The notes under the pieces were generated by a model. The model was not told the origin of the DNA, did not search any database, and saw only the letters and a program-made list of their open reading frames with translations. Below are positions 44,919-54,531 of a stretch of DNA of 64,000 nt, piece by piece. How positions within the stretch are numbered: position 1 is the stretch's first letter; each line of letters opens with the position of its first letter. Location: NCBI RefSeq assembly GCF_025244825.1, contig NZ_CP104263.1:310001-374000 (forward strand). The letters run 5' to 3'. The position numbers were made by a program, and so were the translations under genes. The DNA is from Arthrobacter jinronghuae (GTDB lineage: Bacteria; Actinomycetota; Actinomycetes; Actinomycetales; Micrococcaceae).

Positions 44919-45785
44919 ATGAACTTCGAGCATCTCCGTGCGCTGGCCGCCGTCGTCGACGAGGGAACCTTCGAAGCGGCGGCGGACCGGCTGCACATCA
45001 GCCCGTCCGCGGTAAGCCAGCGCATCAAGGCGCTGGAAAGCTCCGTGGGCCAGGTTGTCGTCCGCCGCGGGGTGCCCTGCACGCCGACGGATGCAGGCGC
45101 GGTCCTGCTGCGCATGGCGCGGCAGGTGCAGCTGCTGGAGGGGGAAGCCCGTTCCGCGCTCTCCGGCGGCACGTCCCCGCGGACGACGACGCCGGTGGCC
45201 GTCAATGCGGACTCCCTCGCCACGTGGTTTCTACCCGTCCTCTCCGAAGCAGCCGAGTGGACGGACAGCACCCTGGACCTGCAGATGGAAGACCAGGACC
45301 ACAGTGCGCAGCTGTTGCGCCAGGGAGACGTCATCGGCGCCGTCACCGCCGACCCAACACCGGTCAACGGCTGCAGGGTCGAGGCGCTGGGTGCCATGCG
45401 CTATCTCCCGGTGGCGACGCCGGACCTGCAGCAGCGCTTCACGCGTGGGGATGGCATCGAGTGGGCAGCCATGCCGGTGGTTCAGTTCAATGCCAAGGAC
45501 GATCTGCAGCGCCGGTTCCTGCAGACGCGCGGCGTCGACGGAGGACCGCCACGGCACACTATCCCCTCCTCGGAGGCCTTCGTGGCGGCGGTCCGTGCAG
45601 GGCTGGGCTGGGGCATGCTCCCGGAACTGCAACTGGGCAACGGGCTCAAGGACGGGACGTTGGTGCTGCTCGACGAGCAGGCACACCGGGACGTCCTGCT
45701 GTACTGGCAGGCCTGGAAGCTGGACTCGGAACGGCTGCACCGCATCGGTGACTCCGTCCGGCGGGCCGCCCGGCAGCTGAGGTAG
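44919..45785 (+). CDS. lysG: LysR-family regulator LysG/ArgP
   Basis: Regulator of 288 residues. The N-terminal helix-turn-helix (HLRALAAVVDEGTFEAAADRLHISPSAVSQRIKALE) is typical of LysR proteins, and the rest is a two-lobed effector domain. Position opposite lysE with 69 bases between identifies it as LysG/ArgP rather than another LysR member. In the model system it binds the intergenic region and activates export on binding lysine, arginine or histidine. Confidence 0.9.
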   Translation: MNFEHLRALAAVVDEGTFEAAADRLHISPSAVSQRIKALESSVGQVVVRRGVPCTPTDAGAVLLRMARQVQLLEGEARSALSGGTSPRTTTPVAVNADSLATWFLPVLSEAAEWTDSTLDLQMEDQDHSAQLLRQGDVIGAVTADPTPVNGCRVEALGAMRYLPVATPDLQQRFTRGDGIEWAAMPVVQFNAKDDLQRRFLQTRGVDGGPPRHTIPSSEAFVAAVRAGLGWGMLPELQLGNGLKDGTLVLLDEQAHRDVLLYWQAWKLDSERLHRIGDSVRRAARQLR

Positions 45786-45834
45786 GGAGGCCGGGACCGG
45801 AGCGGCTGGCTGGCGTGGTGGAGAAGGAGTGCGG

Positions 45835-46629
45835 TTAAGGAAACGGCTGGCAGTGCGGGCAGTAATACAGGTCCCGCATTTCCATCTCGTTGTCGCCGAG
45901 CAGCTCATGCGCCACCTTGGTGCCGCAGCGCAGGCAGCCCCGCCGTTCCCGGTTATAGACCCAGAGCTGGTCCCGGCCCATGGCGCCGGTGGTGATCCGG
46001 CGGGAGCGGGCCTTGTTTACCTCCAGGAGCCGCTTGGACAGGTCCACCAGCCGCGGCAGATCCGGCACGTCGGAGACCGGGGTCAGCGGGTGGATGCCGG
46101 CCAGGAAGCACAGCTCGCACCGGTAGATGTTGCCGATGCCGGCGAGGTTCCGCTGGTCCAGCAGTGCCAGGCCGATGGGCCGGTCCGGCTGCGCCGAGAT
46201 TCGGCGCAGCGCCTCATCCGCGTCCCAGTCCGGTCCCAGCAGGTCCGGACCAAGATAGCCGACGGCGTCGTCTTCGTCCTTGCGAGCCAGCACCCGGAGG
46301 AACCCCAAGTCGAACCCGACCACCTGGTGGGTGTCCGTTTCCAGGATGCAGCGGGCCTTGAACGCCGGCCGCCGCCACTTCTCGCCGCGGGCGTACACGT
46401 GCCAAAGCCCCTCCATTTTGAGGTGGGAGTGGAGGATCCAGCCGTCCACGGGATCGCCGCCGCGGATCAGCAGATGCTTGCCGCGGGACACGACGTCCTG
46501 CACGGCCGAACCGGTGAAATCTGTGGTGGCGAATTTCGGGACGCGGATATCGCACCGGGTCAGCTCTTTGCCGGCCAGGACGGCATTGAGGTCCCTCGCT
46601 GCCCGCCAGATGGTATCGCCTTCAGGCAC
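45835..46629 (-). CDS. nei2: Endonuclease VIII-like DNA glycosylase (Nei2 type)
   Basis: Base-excision repair glycosylase/AP lyase of 264 residues. MPEGDTIW gives Pro2 and Glu3; SRGKHLLIRG has the conserved Lys; ILHSHLKMEGLWH the helix contact; and the zinc finger is CLRCGTKVAH... YYCPHCQ. MPEGDT and the finger spacing are those of actinobacterial Nei2, specific for oxidised pyrimidines and single-stranded substrates. It lies 38 bases downstream of the lhr helicase gene on the same strand, a common pairing in actinobacteria that suggests joint work in repair. Confidence 0.92.
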   Translation of the reverse strand: MPEGDTIWRAARDLNAVLAGKELTRCDIRVPKFATTDFTGSAVQDVVSRGKHLLIRGGDPVDGWILHSHLKMEGLWHVYARGEKWRRPAFKARCILETDTHQVVGFDLGFLRVLARKDEDDAVGYLGPDLLGPDWDADEALRRISAQPDRPIGLALLDQRNLAGIGNIYRCELCFLAGIHPLTPVSDVPDLPRLVDLSKRLLEVNKARSRRITTGAMGRDQLWVYNRERRGCLRCGTKVAHELLGDNEMEMRDLYYCPHCQPFP

Positions 46630-46667
46630 GGTTCCTCCCCGGATCGACTATGCCCGGGACCAACGGC

Positions 46668-49600
46668 TCAGACACGGTAACGCAGTCCCTTCGGCGTGGT
46701 GTAGAAACCGGCGGCGGTCAGTGCCCGCGCAGCCTCCGTATCGAGGATATCCGTCCCGTTGACCTTCTCGATGGCCATTTTCTCCGCCGCACCCCGTTGG
46801 ATGATCCGCACCAGGGCGGCAGCGGAAAGCTCCAAAGCCGCCGGCTCCTCGGTGAAGGTCAGCAGTGTCTTGCCGCCGCGTTCGGCATACAGTGCCAGCT
46901 CGCCGTCGACCAGGACCACCAATGCGCCGGCTTTGCGGCCGGGCCGGTGTCCACCCTCCAGCGTGGGCCAGGGCAGGGCGGCGCCGTAGGGATTCGCCGG
47001 ATCGGTGGCGGCCAGTGCGACGGCGGACGGTTCCGGCTGCTTCAGCTGCGCATCTTCGGAGAAGGAGCGCAGCCGGTCCACCGTGGCGGGCACGGCGAAC
47101 TGGGCCGCGCCGAGCTGCTCAATAAAGTAGCCGCGCCGGCACCTGCCCATTTCCTCCAGCCGGGCCAGCACCCGGTAGAGCAGGGCGAAGCCGCCGGGGG
47201 TGCCTTCACTGGCCACGGAGCCGCGGGTGACCACACCGTAACGGTCCAGCATCAGCTCGGCCGTGGCGTGCGCATGCAGGGTGGTGTCGGTTTCGACCTC
47301 GGGGAGCATGCTCCACCGCCCGGCGACCAGGGGCGGAGCGTTGCGGAGTGCCGGGGCCGACGCGCCGCCGCCGGCCGCCAGCCGCATGGAGCTGCCCGTC
47401 AGCGAGGCTCCCGGTGCCCGGCCGAGCCGTCCCATCCGGGCAGTGCGGGCACGCGGGGTTGCGGCCCGTTGCTTGTGGGCCGTTTTCCCGCCGGACAGCA
47501 GGGACCGCACGGGGGTGAAGGTGTCATTGCTGATCCGTCCGGCCCAGACGAGTTCCCAGAGGGCGGAAATAATGTTGGCATCCGTTTCGGCCATGCCGTC
47601 CGCGGCGAGACCGTCGCCGAGCTGGCGGAAGAAGTACGCGCCGCCGTTGCCCAGCAGCTCCAGCAGCCGCTGGTGCAGGCCGCCCGGCTCGAAATCAGGG
47701 GAGGGGTTGAGTGTCAGCGGTGCGTTTTCGGCCAGGTGCAGGGCAATCCAGCCGTCGTTGCCCGGCAGGGAGCCGGCGCCGGACCACACCACTTCGCCCG
47801 TGGCGGTCAGCTCGTCCAGCATGGCCGGGGCGTAGTCGCGCACCCGGGAGCCCAGGATCAGCGGTTCCCAGGCCGAGGCCGGGATCGGCACGCCGGAAAG
47901 CTGGTCGATCACGGTGGCCACGCCGTCGAGCCCGCGCAAGGACGATCCCACGTTCTGCCAGGCCGGCAGGAACCGTCCGTAGGTGGCCGGGTCCACGGGT
48001 TCCACTTCGGAGCGCAGGGCGGCGAGCGAACTGCGGCGCAGCCGCCGCAGCACCTCGACGTCGCACCATTCGGTTCCGCCGGGAGCGCCGTGAAGGGTGG
48101 CCGGGGGAGTGGAGTCGACGCCGTCGGCCGCGTCCAGCAGCAGCGTTTCAGCGGGGCGGAATTCGCCCTCCGCGACGCGTCCCTCGCCGGCCAGACGTTG
48201 CAGGGTGCCGGTGACGACGGCGACGCCGAGACCCAACCGCGCGGCGGCTTCGGCGGCGGTGAAGGGTCCATGGGTACGTGCATACCGGCCGACGAGGTCC
48301 CCGAGCGGATCCGCGACGGGCTCGATGAAGGCCAGCGGCACGCCCATCGGCAACGGAACACCGAGGGCGTCCCGCAGTCGGGCGGCGTCTTCGATGGCCG
48401 CATATCGGGTGCTGCCCGCCATTCCGATTTTCAAGGCCCGGTTGGCGCGGACCAGCTGCTCCAACAGCTCTTCGGCGTCGGCAGGGGTGGCGGTGGACGG
48501 AGCCGGTTCTACCGCAGCCCCGGCGTCATCCGCGGGAAGCTCCACCGGTTGCAGGCGGGCGGCTACCTCTGGAACGGACAACGGTCCGAGCAGCCGCAGC
48601 AGGTCCGCCACGCCTTCCAGCCCGCGGGCATGGCGGTCCGGAGCCAGCCGCTGGAGTTCACTCTCGATCCGGGCGATGATCCGCGCGTCCAGCAGTTCGC
48701 GCAGTTCGGCCCGGCCCAGCAGTTCATTGAGCAGCGTGGGATCCAGGGACAGGGCGGCGGCCTTGCGCTCTGCCAGCGGTGAATCGCCCTCGTACAGGAA
48801 GGCGCCCACGTAGCCGAAGAGCATGGAGCGGGCGAACGGCGACGGCGAGGGAGTGGTGGTCTCCACGAGCCGGATCTCACGCCGCTCAATCCCGGACGCA
48901 ATGTCTTTCAACGCGGGCAGATCGTAGACATCCTGCAGGCATTCCCGCACCGTTTCCAGCAGGATCGGGAACGTGGGGTACTTTTTGGCGACATCCAGCA
49001 GCTGCGCCGACCGCTGCCGCTGCTGCCAGAGCGGGGTCCGTTTGGACGGGTTCTGCCGCGGCAGCAGCAGGGCACGCGCCGCGCATTCCCGGAACCGCGA
49101 GGCGAACAGCGCCGAGCCGCCCACCTCGGCGGTGACAATGGAATCCAGTTCCTCCGGGTCGAACAGGAACAGCTCGGCGCCGGGCGGTTCGTCCTCCATC
49201 AGCGGCACGCGCAGCACAATGCCGTCATCCGATGCCATGGCGGATCCGTCCAGCCCGTACCGGGCGTGCAGCCGCGCCCCGACGGCGAGTGCCCAGGGTG
49301 CATGGACCGGCATGCCGTACGGGCTGTGCAGGACTACCCGCCAGTCACCGAGTTCATCGTGGAAGCGTTCCACCACCAGCGACCGATCGTTCGGCACCAC
49401 ATCGGTGGCCTGCTGCTGATCGCGCAGGTACGTAATCAGGTTGCCGGCGGCCCAGTCATCCAGCCCGACGGCGGTCAGGCGTTCCCGGGCAGCGGCGTCA
49501 TCAGCGGCCGCCATCTCGCGGACGAAGGCCCCCAGGGCGCGGCCCAGTTCCACCGGCCGGCCGAGGGTATCCCCGCGCCAGAACGGCAGTTTGCCCGGCT

Positions 49601-51557
49601 GGCCGAAGGCAGGGGAGACCAGCACCCGGTCATGGGTGATGTCTTCGATCCGCCAGCTCGTGGCGCCCAGGGCGAAAATGTCCCCGACCCGGGATTCGTA
49701 GACCATTTCCTCATCAAGTTCACCGACCCGGCGGCTGTTCTTGCCCTCGGAATCGCCCACCAGGTAAACACCGAACAGGCCGCGGTCCGGGATGGTGCCG
49801 CCGGAGGTGACGGCGAGGCGCTGCGCTCCGGGCCGGCCGGTGATGGTGCCTTCGGTGCGGTCCCAGACAATCCGGGGCCGCAGCTCGGCGAACTCGTCCG
49901 AGGGATACCGGCCGGAAAGCAGGTCCAGGGTGGCGTCGAACGCGGAGCGCGGCAGCCCGGCAAAGGGCGCGGATTGGCGGACGACGTCGAACCATTCCTC
50001 CACATCAATGGAACCCAGCGCTGCGGCGGCCACGGTCTGCTGGGCGAGGATGTCCAGCGGGTTGGCCGGAATGGCCAGGGGTTCGATCTGCCCGGCCAGC
50101 ATCCGTTCCGCGGTGACCGCCGAGTTCAGCAGGTCGCCGCGGTGCTTGGGGAACATCACGCCCTGGGAGATTTCGCCCACCTGGTGCCCTGCCCGGCCCA
50201 CCCGCTGCAGCCCGCTGGCCACCGACGGCGGCGATTCGACCTGCACCACCAGGTCCACCGCCCCCATGTCGATGCCGAGTTCCAGGGAGCTGGTGGCCAC
50301 CACGCAGCGCAACCGGCCGGATTTCAGGTCATCTTCGATCAGGGCCCGCTGGTCCCGGGACACCGAGCCGTGGTGCGCCCGCGCCAGCACGGGGTTGTCG
50401 TCTTCCACGGCAAGGTCCTCGCGCCGCAGCACGGACACCCCGGCCTGCGCCATGATCTGGGCCGGCGGGCGGGCGGCGGCGGGCACGGGTGCTGCGGTCC
50501 CGTCGGTTCCGGTGGCCGCCTGCGCAGCCTCCAGCCGGAAGGCATGGATCTCGTTCAGACGGGCAGTGATGCGCTCGGCCAGGCGCCGGGAGTTGGCAAA
50601 CACGATGGTGGAACGGTTCGCCTCGATGAGGTCGACAATTTTCTCTTCCACGTGCGGCCAGATGCTTGCCTGCGGAGCGTAGCCGCCCTCCACGGTGTCC
50701 TCGGTGGTGGGAGCGTTGCCCAGATCCGTCATGTCCTCCACCGGAACGGTGACGGTGAGGTTCCAGTTCTTCCGGGACTTCGGCGCAACGATCCGCACCG
50801 GGGCATTGCCACCGAGGAAACGCGCCACGGTTTCGTGCGGCTCCACGGTGGCGGAGAGCCCGATCCGCTGCACGGGCTTTTCCAGCATGGCATCCAGCCG
50901 GGCCAGCGTCACGGCCAGGTGGGCGCCGCGTTTGGTGCCTGCCACGGCGTGGACCTCGTCCACGATCACGGTTTCCACTTCCGCCAGGGTTTCCCGGGCC
51001 TGAGATGTGAGCATCAGGAACAGGGATTCGGGCGTGGTGATGAGGATGTCCGGGGGCCGTGTCAGCAGGGCGCGCCGCTCATTCTGCGGGGTGTCGCCGG
51101 AACGGACGCCGACGGTGATGGACGGCGCCGGCAGGCCCAGCCGTTTGGCGGTCTGGGTAATGCCGATCAACGGCGAGCGGAGGTTGCGTTCCACGTCCAC
51201 GCCCAAGGCCTTCAGCGGGGAGATATACAGGACCTTGGTTTTGCGTTTGGGTTCCCGGGTACGCTTCCGCCCCGCCGGTTTGGGCGCGGATTCCGGCAGT
51301 TCCGGAAGCGGCAGTTCGGCGGGCGGCAGGCCTTCGGGGCCGACAGCGGCGGCAGAGGCAATGAAGCTGTCCAGTGCCCAGAGGAACGCGGCCAGCGTTT
51401 TGCCCGACCCGGTGGGAGCAACCACCAGCGCATTGGCCCGCTCCGAGATCGCATCCCAAGCTCCCACCTGGGCCGGGGTGGGCGCAGTGAAGGCACCCTC
51501 GAACCATTCCCGGGTGGCGGGGGTGAACTTGGCTAGCACCGAAGATGCCGATGTCAT
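46668..51557 (-). CDS. lhr: Lhr-family ATP-dependent DNA helicase
   Basis: Superfamily 2 helicase of 1,629 residues, the full length of actinobacterial Lhr. Motif I APTGSGKT (Lys53), motif II VDEVHAV (DEVH box), motif III SATVEP and motif VI QRVGRAGHQVG are visible in the first 500 residues; winged-helix and Lhr-specific domains and a long C-terminal module follow. Lhr unwinds RNA:DNA hybrids and aids repair; lhr-nei2 linkage is known. The ATG at 51557 is preferred over a GTG six codons upstream. A DUF4232 lipoprotein gene is next upstream on the same strand. Confidence 0.95.
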   Translation of the reverse strand: MTSASSVLAKFTPATREWFEGAFTAPTPAQVGAWDAISERANALVVAPTGSGKTLAAFLWALDSFIASAAAVGPEGLPPAELPLPELPESAPKPAGRKRTREPKRKTKVLYISPLKALGVDVERNLRSPLIGITQTAKRLGLPAPSITVGVRSGDTPQNERRALLTRPPDILITTPESLFLMLTSQARETLAEVETVIVDEVHAVAGTKRGAHLAVTLARLDAMLEKPVQRIGLSATVEPHETVARFLGGNAPVRIVAPKSRKNWNLTVTVPVEDMTDLGNAPTTEDTVEGGYAPQASIWPHVEEKIVDLIEANRSTIVFANSRRLAERITARLNEIHAFRLEAAQAATGTDGTAAPVPAAARPPAQIMAQAGVSVLRREDLAVEDDNPVLARAHHGSVSRDQRALIEDDLKSGRLRCVVATSSLELGIDMGAVDLVVQVESPPSVASGLQRVGRAGHQVGEISQGVMFPKHRGDLLNSAVTAERMLAGQIEPLAIPANPLDILAQQTVAAAALGSIDVEEWFDVVRQSAPFAGLPRSAFDATLDLLSGRYPSDEFAELRPRIVWDRTEGTITGRPGAQRLAVTSGGTIPDRGLFGVYLVGDSEGKNSRRVGELDEEMVYESRVGDIFALGATSWRIEDITHDRVLVSPAFGQPGKLPFWRGDTLGRPVELGRALGAFVREMAAADDAAARERLTAVGLDDWAAGNLITYLRDQQQATDVVPNDRSLVVERFHDELGDWRVVLHSPYGMPVHAPWALAVGARLHARYGLDGSAMASDDGIVLRVPLMEDEPPGAELFLFDPEELDSIVTAEVGGSALFASRFRECAARALLLPRQNPSKRTPLWQQRQRSAQLLDVAKKYPTFPILLETVRECLQDVYDLPALKDIASGIERREIRLVETTTPSPSPFARSMLFGYVGAFLYEGDSPLAERKAAALSLDPTLLNELLGRAELRELLDARIIARIESELQRLAPDRHARGLEGVADLLRLLGPLSVPEVAARLQPVELPADDAGAAVEPAPSTATPADAEELLEQLVRANRALKIGMAGSTRYAAIEDAARLRDALGVPLPMGVPLAFIEPVADPLGDLVGRYARTHGPFTAAEAAARLGLGVAVVTGTLQRLAGEGRVAEGEFRPAETLLLDAADGVDSTPPATLHGAPGGTEWCDVEVLRRLRRSSLAALRSEVEPVDPATYGRFLPAWQNVGSSLRGLDGVATVIDQLSGVPIPASAWEPLILGSRVRDYAPAMLDELTATGEVVWSGAGSLPGNDGWIALHLAENAPLTLNPSPDFEPGGLHQRLLELLGNGGAYFFRQLGDGLAADGMAETDANIISALWELVWAGRISNDTFTPVRSLLSGGKTAHKQRAATPRARTARMGRLGRAPGASLTGSSMRLAAGGGASAPALRNAPPLVAGRWSMLPEVETDTTLHAHATAELMLDRYGVVTRGSVASEGTPGGFALLYRVLARLEEMGRCRRGYFIEQLGAAQFAVPATVDRLRSFSEDAQLKQPEPSAVALAATDPANPYGAALPWPTLEGGHRPGRKAGALVVLVDGELALYAERGGKTLLTFTEEPAALELSAAALVRIIQRGAAEKMAIEKVNGTDILDTEAARALTAAGFYTTPKGLRYRV

Positions 51558-51626
51558 GGCACTATTCTTCCCCACCCCGGTGACAGTTTGGCCGCTGTCA
51601 CCGGGGGTTCGGCTGCAGGCCGAAAA

Positions 51627-52301
51627 TCAGCGCGCCTGCAGGATCCCTACCTGCAGCAGCTCGATATCCGTGTTGCTGCATCCCGTGGAGGCGTAGGGGA
51701 CGGACAGGGAAGCGGTGTCCTCCGGCGGATAGACCAGCAGGGACGCTGTCTCCTGCACCTGGCAGTCTCCGTACTTCTGCGCCACGGTTTCCCGCAGTTC
51801 GGCGGCCGCTGCCTGCCAGGGTGCCAGCGTGACGGGAACGGCTGCCGCCGCCTCGGTCCGGGCGGCCGGTGCGCCCACCTGCTGTCCGGCGGCGTCGAGG
51901 TAGGAGACACCCGGGTAGCCGGCCACGGTGCAGGTACCGTCGGCGGAGATGTTGGTCAGCACCAGGACACGGGAGATGCCGTCCGCTCCGGCGCCGCCGG
52001 GAACATTCTCCACGGCGCCGGCAAGCATGTCGGCGGTGCAGGGAACGGGGCCAACGGCCGCCGCTCCGCCTGTGGCCGCCGGCGATGAAGACGAATCCGG
52101 AGCAGGTTCGGTGGATGCGGACGGCGCGGGTGTGGTCTCACTGGCTGATGACGACGGCGACGCTGACGCGCCGCCGTCGTCCCCTGAACCGCCGCAGCCG
52201 GCCAAAGCGGAACCGGAGAGGGCCAGCAAAGCCACGAGGGCCAGTGCCTTGCGGGACGGGGAGGACTTTTTGACGGGGAATGCAGGTGCCGAGGTGATCA
52301 T
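51627..52301 (-). CDS. DUF4232-domain lipoprotein
   Basis: Lipoprotein of 224 residues. A signal peptide ends in the lipobox LAGC (Cys36), followed by a Ser/Thr/Pro-rich linker to about residue 85 and a beta-sandwich DUF4232 domain (VLVLTNISADGTCTVAGYPGVSYLD), with paired cysteines typical of that family. Function of DUF4232 is unknown. AAAGG eight bases before the ATG. Anchored to the outer face of the membrane. Confidence 0.82.
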   Translation of the reverse strand: MITSAPAFPVKKSSPSRKALALVALLALSGSALAGCGGSGDDGGASASPSSSASETTPAPSASTEPAPDSSSSPAATGGAAAVGPVPCTADMLAGAVENVPGGAGADGISRVLVLTNISADGTCTVAGYPGVSYLDAAGQQVGAPAARTEAAAAVPVTLAPWQAAAAELRETVAQKYGDCQVQETASLLVYPPEDTASLSVPYASTGCSNTDIELLQVGILQAR

Positions 52302-52423
52302 GCTCTCACCTTTCCCGCCGGGCCCGGTTTGCGTCAATCCGCCCCGCCCGGCAGGACGGAATGACGCAAAACCGTTACGGGGAGTGGCCGCAGGCGTCCT
52401 GCGTGCCCGGTCAGGGCAGCAGG

Positions 52424-53149
52424 TCAGGCCCGGTTGCGGCCGCGGGTGCGGATCAGGGCGGTGACGCCTGCCGCAAGGCCCAGCAGCCCGGCGCCCAGGC
52501 CGACATAGCCGGCAACTTCGGCGGTCTCGACGTCGTCGTCCCGGTCATCGGCGCTTTCCGGCGTGGTGCCGTGGGCGCTGCCGTGCTCGTCGCCGGCGGC
52601 GTGATCATCGTCGTCGTCCGCTTCGGTGATGGTGACTACGGGCGCCGGGGAGTCAAGGTCGTGGCCGGACTGGCCCTCGGCCGGGATCTGGGACCAGTCC
52701 GTTTCCCCCTTTTCACAGCTTTGCAGCACGGGGAAGGCCAGGGTGGTGTCTTCGGCGTCGGGCAGGTCAACGCCGAGAGTAATGGTGTCCCGGACGCCGT
52801 CGGGCAACGGTTCCTTGGCGGTGTACACAATTTCGCTGGTCCGCGAGCTGACCTGTGAGCCGTTGGGCAGGGTCCGCGGCTCCGCGAGCTCCTCGGTGAC
52901 CTTCTCGATGTCCCAGCCGGGGTGGGCCGTGGGGGTGGCGTCCGCCAGTTCGTCCGGGAGGGTGAAGGTCAGGGCGGTGGTCGGGGAGCCCTCGCAGCCG
53001 TGCGAGAGGTCGAAGGTCAGCAGGGCGGACTCGCCTGCGCCGGTGGTGTCGGGGGTGACATGTACGTGGGCGGCTGCCGGTGCCAGGCCGAGCGCCATCA
53101 GAGCGGCGGTGCCGCCGGCGGCAAGGAGGACGGAGGAGGAGGTACGCAT
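52424..53149 (-). CDS. YcnI-like copper-binding secreted protein with membrane anchor
   Basis: Protein of 241 residues. The signal peptide cleaves after AAA27, giving a mature start at His28 (HVHVTPD), the free N-terminal His that in YcnI (DUF1775) proteins binds copper together with a nearby Trp (HPGWDIEKV). A beta-sandwich domain follows, then an acidic Asp/His-rich linker (DDDDDHAAGDEHGSAHG) and one C-terminal membrane helix with a basic end. Expected role: holding copper at the cell surface. A small membrane protein gene lies just upstream on the same strand. Confidence 0.85.
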   Translation of the reverse strand: MRTSSSVLLAAGGTAALMALGLAPAAAHVHVTPDTTGAGESALLTFDLSHGCEGSPTTALTFTLPDELADATPTAHPGWDIEKVTEELAEPRTLPNGSQVSSRTSEIVYTAKEPLPDGVRDTITLGVDLPDAEDTTLAFPVLQSCEKGETDWSQIPAEGQSGHDLDSPAPVVTITEADDDDDHAAGDEHGSAHGTTPESADDRDDDVETAEVAGYVGLGAGLLGLAAGVTALIRTRGRNRA

Positions 53150-53215
53150 GGAAAAGCCTTTCGGTGGCGCATTGCCAAAAAACCGCGCTGGACGCGGAAA
53201 GTACTGGAAAAGGGA

Positions 53216-53830
53216 TTAGGCCAATGCGGACGACGGCGGCCCGCGCAACGGGCGCGCGGAGCTGAACCGGGCGCGCGGGGTCCCGGCGGCGGGACCGGAA
53301 ATCGCCTGCGGCCGGACGGGTCGGAACCTCGTCGGGGCCGGCGGCGTGAACAGCGGCCGCAGCCAGGCCGCCGTGGCGTGCAGGGCGTCCTCGCCCCGGG
53401 CGAGCACCAGCGCGGACAGCGCCACTGCGGCGAGGTGCGCGAGGAACAGCGCGGGGCCGGCGTCGTGCTGGAGCGCGTGGAAACCGGACAGGGCAGCCCC
53501 GGGCAGCGGCGCCGTCTCCGGACAGAGAACGGCAACCCCGTGGTGGGTGGAAGCGCCGGGCAGGCACTGGACGCCGGAGGTCAGGAGGCCAAAGGCTTCA
53601 TGGAGTCCGAGCTGCGCGGCACCGAGGACCAGGAAGAGGCTGCCGGGCCGGAACCGGCGCCCGGCGGTGATGCTGACGCCGGCCAGGGTGAAGGCCGCCA
53701 GGGCTATGAGGAGGACCGGTTCGGGGAGTATCCCGCCGCCGGCCAGGTGCGCACCGGTAGCCAGCGCGAAAATGACCGCGGTGGCGATTCCGGCGCGGAG
53801 CAGCCGGAAGGGATCGGTGCGCTGGGGCAT
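53216..53830 (-). CDS. Small membrane protein next to ycnI-like gene
   Basis: Protein of 204 residues with about four to five hydrophobic segments, His residues between them (GLHEAFGLL, HHGVAVLCPE, GFHALQHDAGPALFLAHLAA) and an Arg/Pro-rich cytoplasmic tail. GGAGAGGGA precedes the ATG at 53830; longer in-frame starts add an unconserved leader. Its place 66 bases upstream of the ycnI-like gene on the same strand suggests copper handling, as membrane partners are usual next to YcnI, but this is inference from position and His content. Confidence 0.65.
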   Translation of the reverse strand: MPQRTDPFRLLRAGIATAVIFALATGAHLAGGGILPEPVLLIALAAFTLAGVSITAGRRFRPGSLFLVLGAAQLGLHEAFGLLTSGVQCLPGASTHHGVAVLCPETAPLPGAALSGFHALQHDAGPALFLAHLAAVALSALVLARGEDALHATAAWLRPLFTPPAPTRFRPVRPQAISGPAAGTPRARFSSARPLRGPPSSALA

Positions 53831-53964
53831 GCTTCCCTCTCCGGTCCCGCCGGCCGCGGCACGGAGCCTGCCGGACTGCTGAAAAACTGCTCCTACTTTA
53901 CCGTGCAGCCGCCCTGCCGACGGCACGCACAACCCGAGCGGAAGGCCCGCCGTCGTCCCCTGCC

Positions 53965-54420
53965 TTATTCATGGTGGTAGGGGCGTCCGCCGGCGATCTC
54001 CTGGGCCCGGTACACCTGCTCCGCGAGGATCAATCGGACCAGCTGGTGGGGGAACACCAGGGGGGAGAGGGACCAGACAAAGTCGGCGCGGTCGTGGACA
54101 CTCTGGTCCACCCCGTAGGCCCCGCCGATGATCAGGGTGACGTTGCGCGAGGAATCCAGCGGCCTCTGCAGGGTCTGCGCCAGCGCCGGGGAGGTGATGG
54201 CCTTGCCCCGCTCGTCCAGCAGGATCACGTAGTCGGATCCGACCTTCGCCAGCAGCCGCTCGGACTCCTCGCGGCGGGCGGCGTCGCCTTCGCGGGCGGA
54301 ATGCGGAATGGGGACCCAGGTCAGGTCAAAGGGCTTCTTCAACCGCTTTTCGTACCGGCGGATCCCGTCAACCACCCAGTCCTCGTGCTTGCGGCCCACC
54401 ATCAAAACTTTTAATGCCAT
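53965..54420 (-). CDS. rlmH: 23S rRNA pseudouridine(1915)-N3-methyltransferase
   Basis: SPOUT methyltransferase of 151 residues that methylates the pseudouridine at position 1915 of 23S rRNA. LDERGKAITS, LIIGGAYGVD (SAM-binding knot) and the nearly invariant C-terminus HQLVRLILAEQVYRAQEI...PYHHE identify it. The ATG at 54420 gives the family length. The short gap to the divergent patatin gene leaves little room for regulation. Confidence 0.97.
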   Translation of the reverse strand: MALKVLMVGRKHEDWVVDGIRRYEKRLKKPFDLTWVPIPHSAREGDAARREESERLLAKVGSDYVILLDERGKAITSPALAQTLQRPLDSSRNVTLIIGGAYGVDQSVHDRADFVWSLSPLVFPHQLVRLILAEQVYRAQEIAGGRPYHHE

Positions 54421-54531
54421 GCAACCATTCAAGCCCGGAACCAGTGAGGTCCGGTAACCGGGCGGGCGCCGGGCTTACACTGCGTGGACAACGAAGAGCA
54501 CTTCGACGGCGGCAAGCCAGGAGGTTACAAC

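Noticed and set aside
49266..51536. Long open frame on the plus strand opposite the lhr gene
   Set aside because: Antisense shadow of the helicase; Gly/Arg/His-rich with no recognisable domain.
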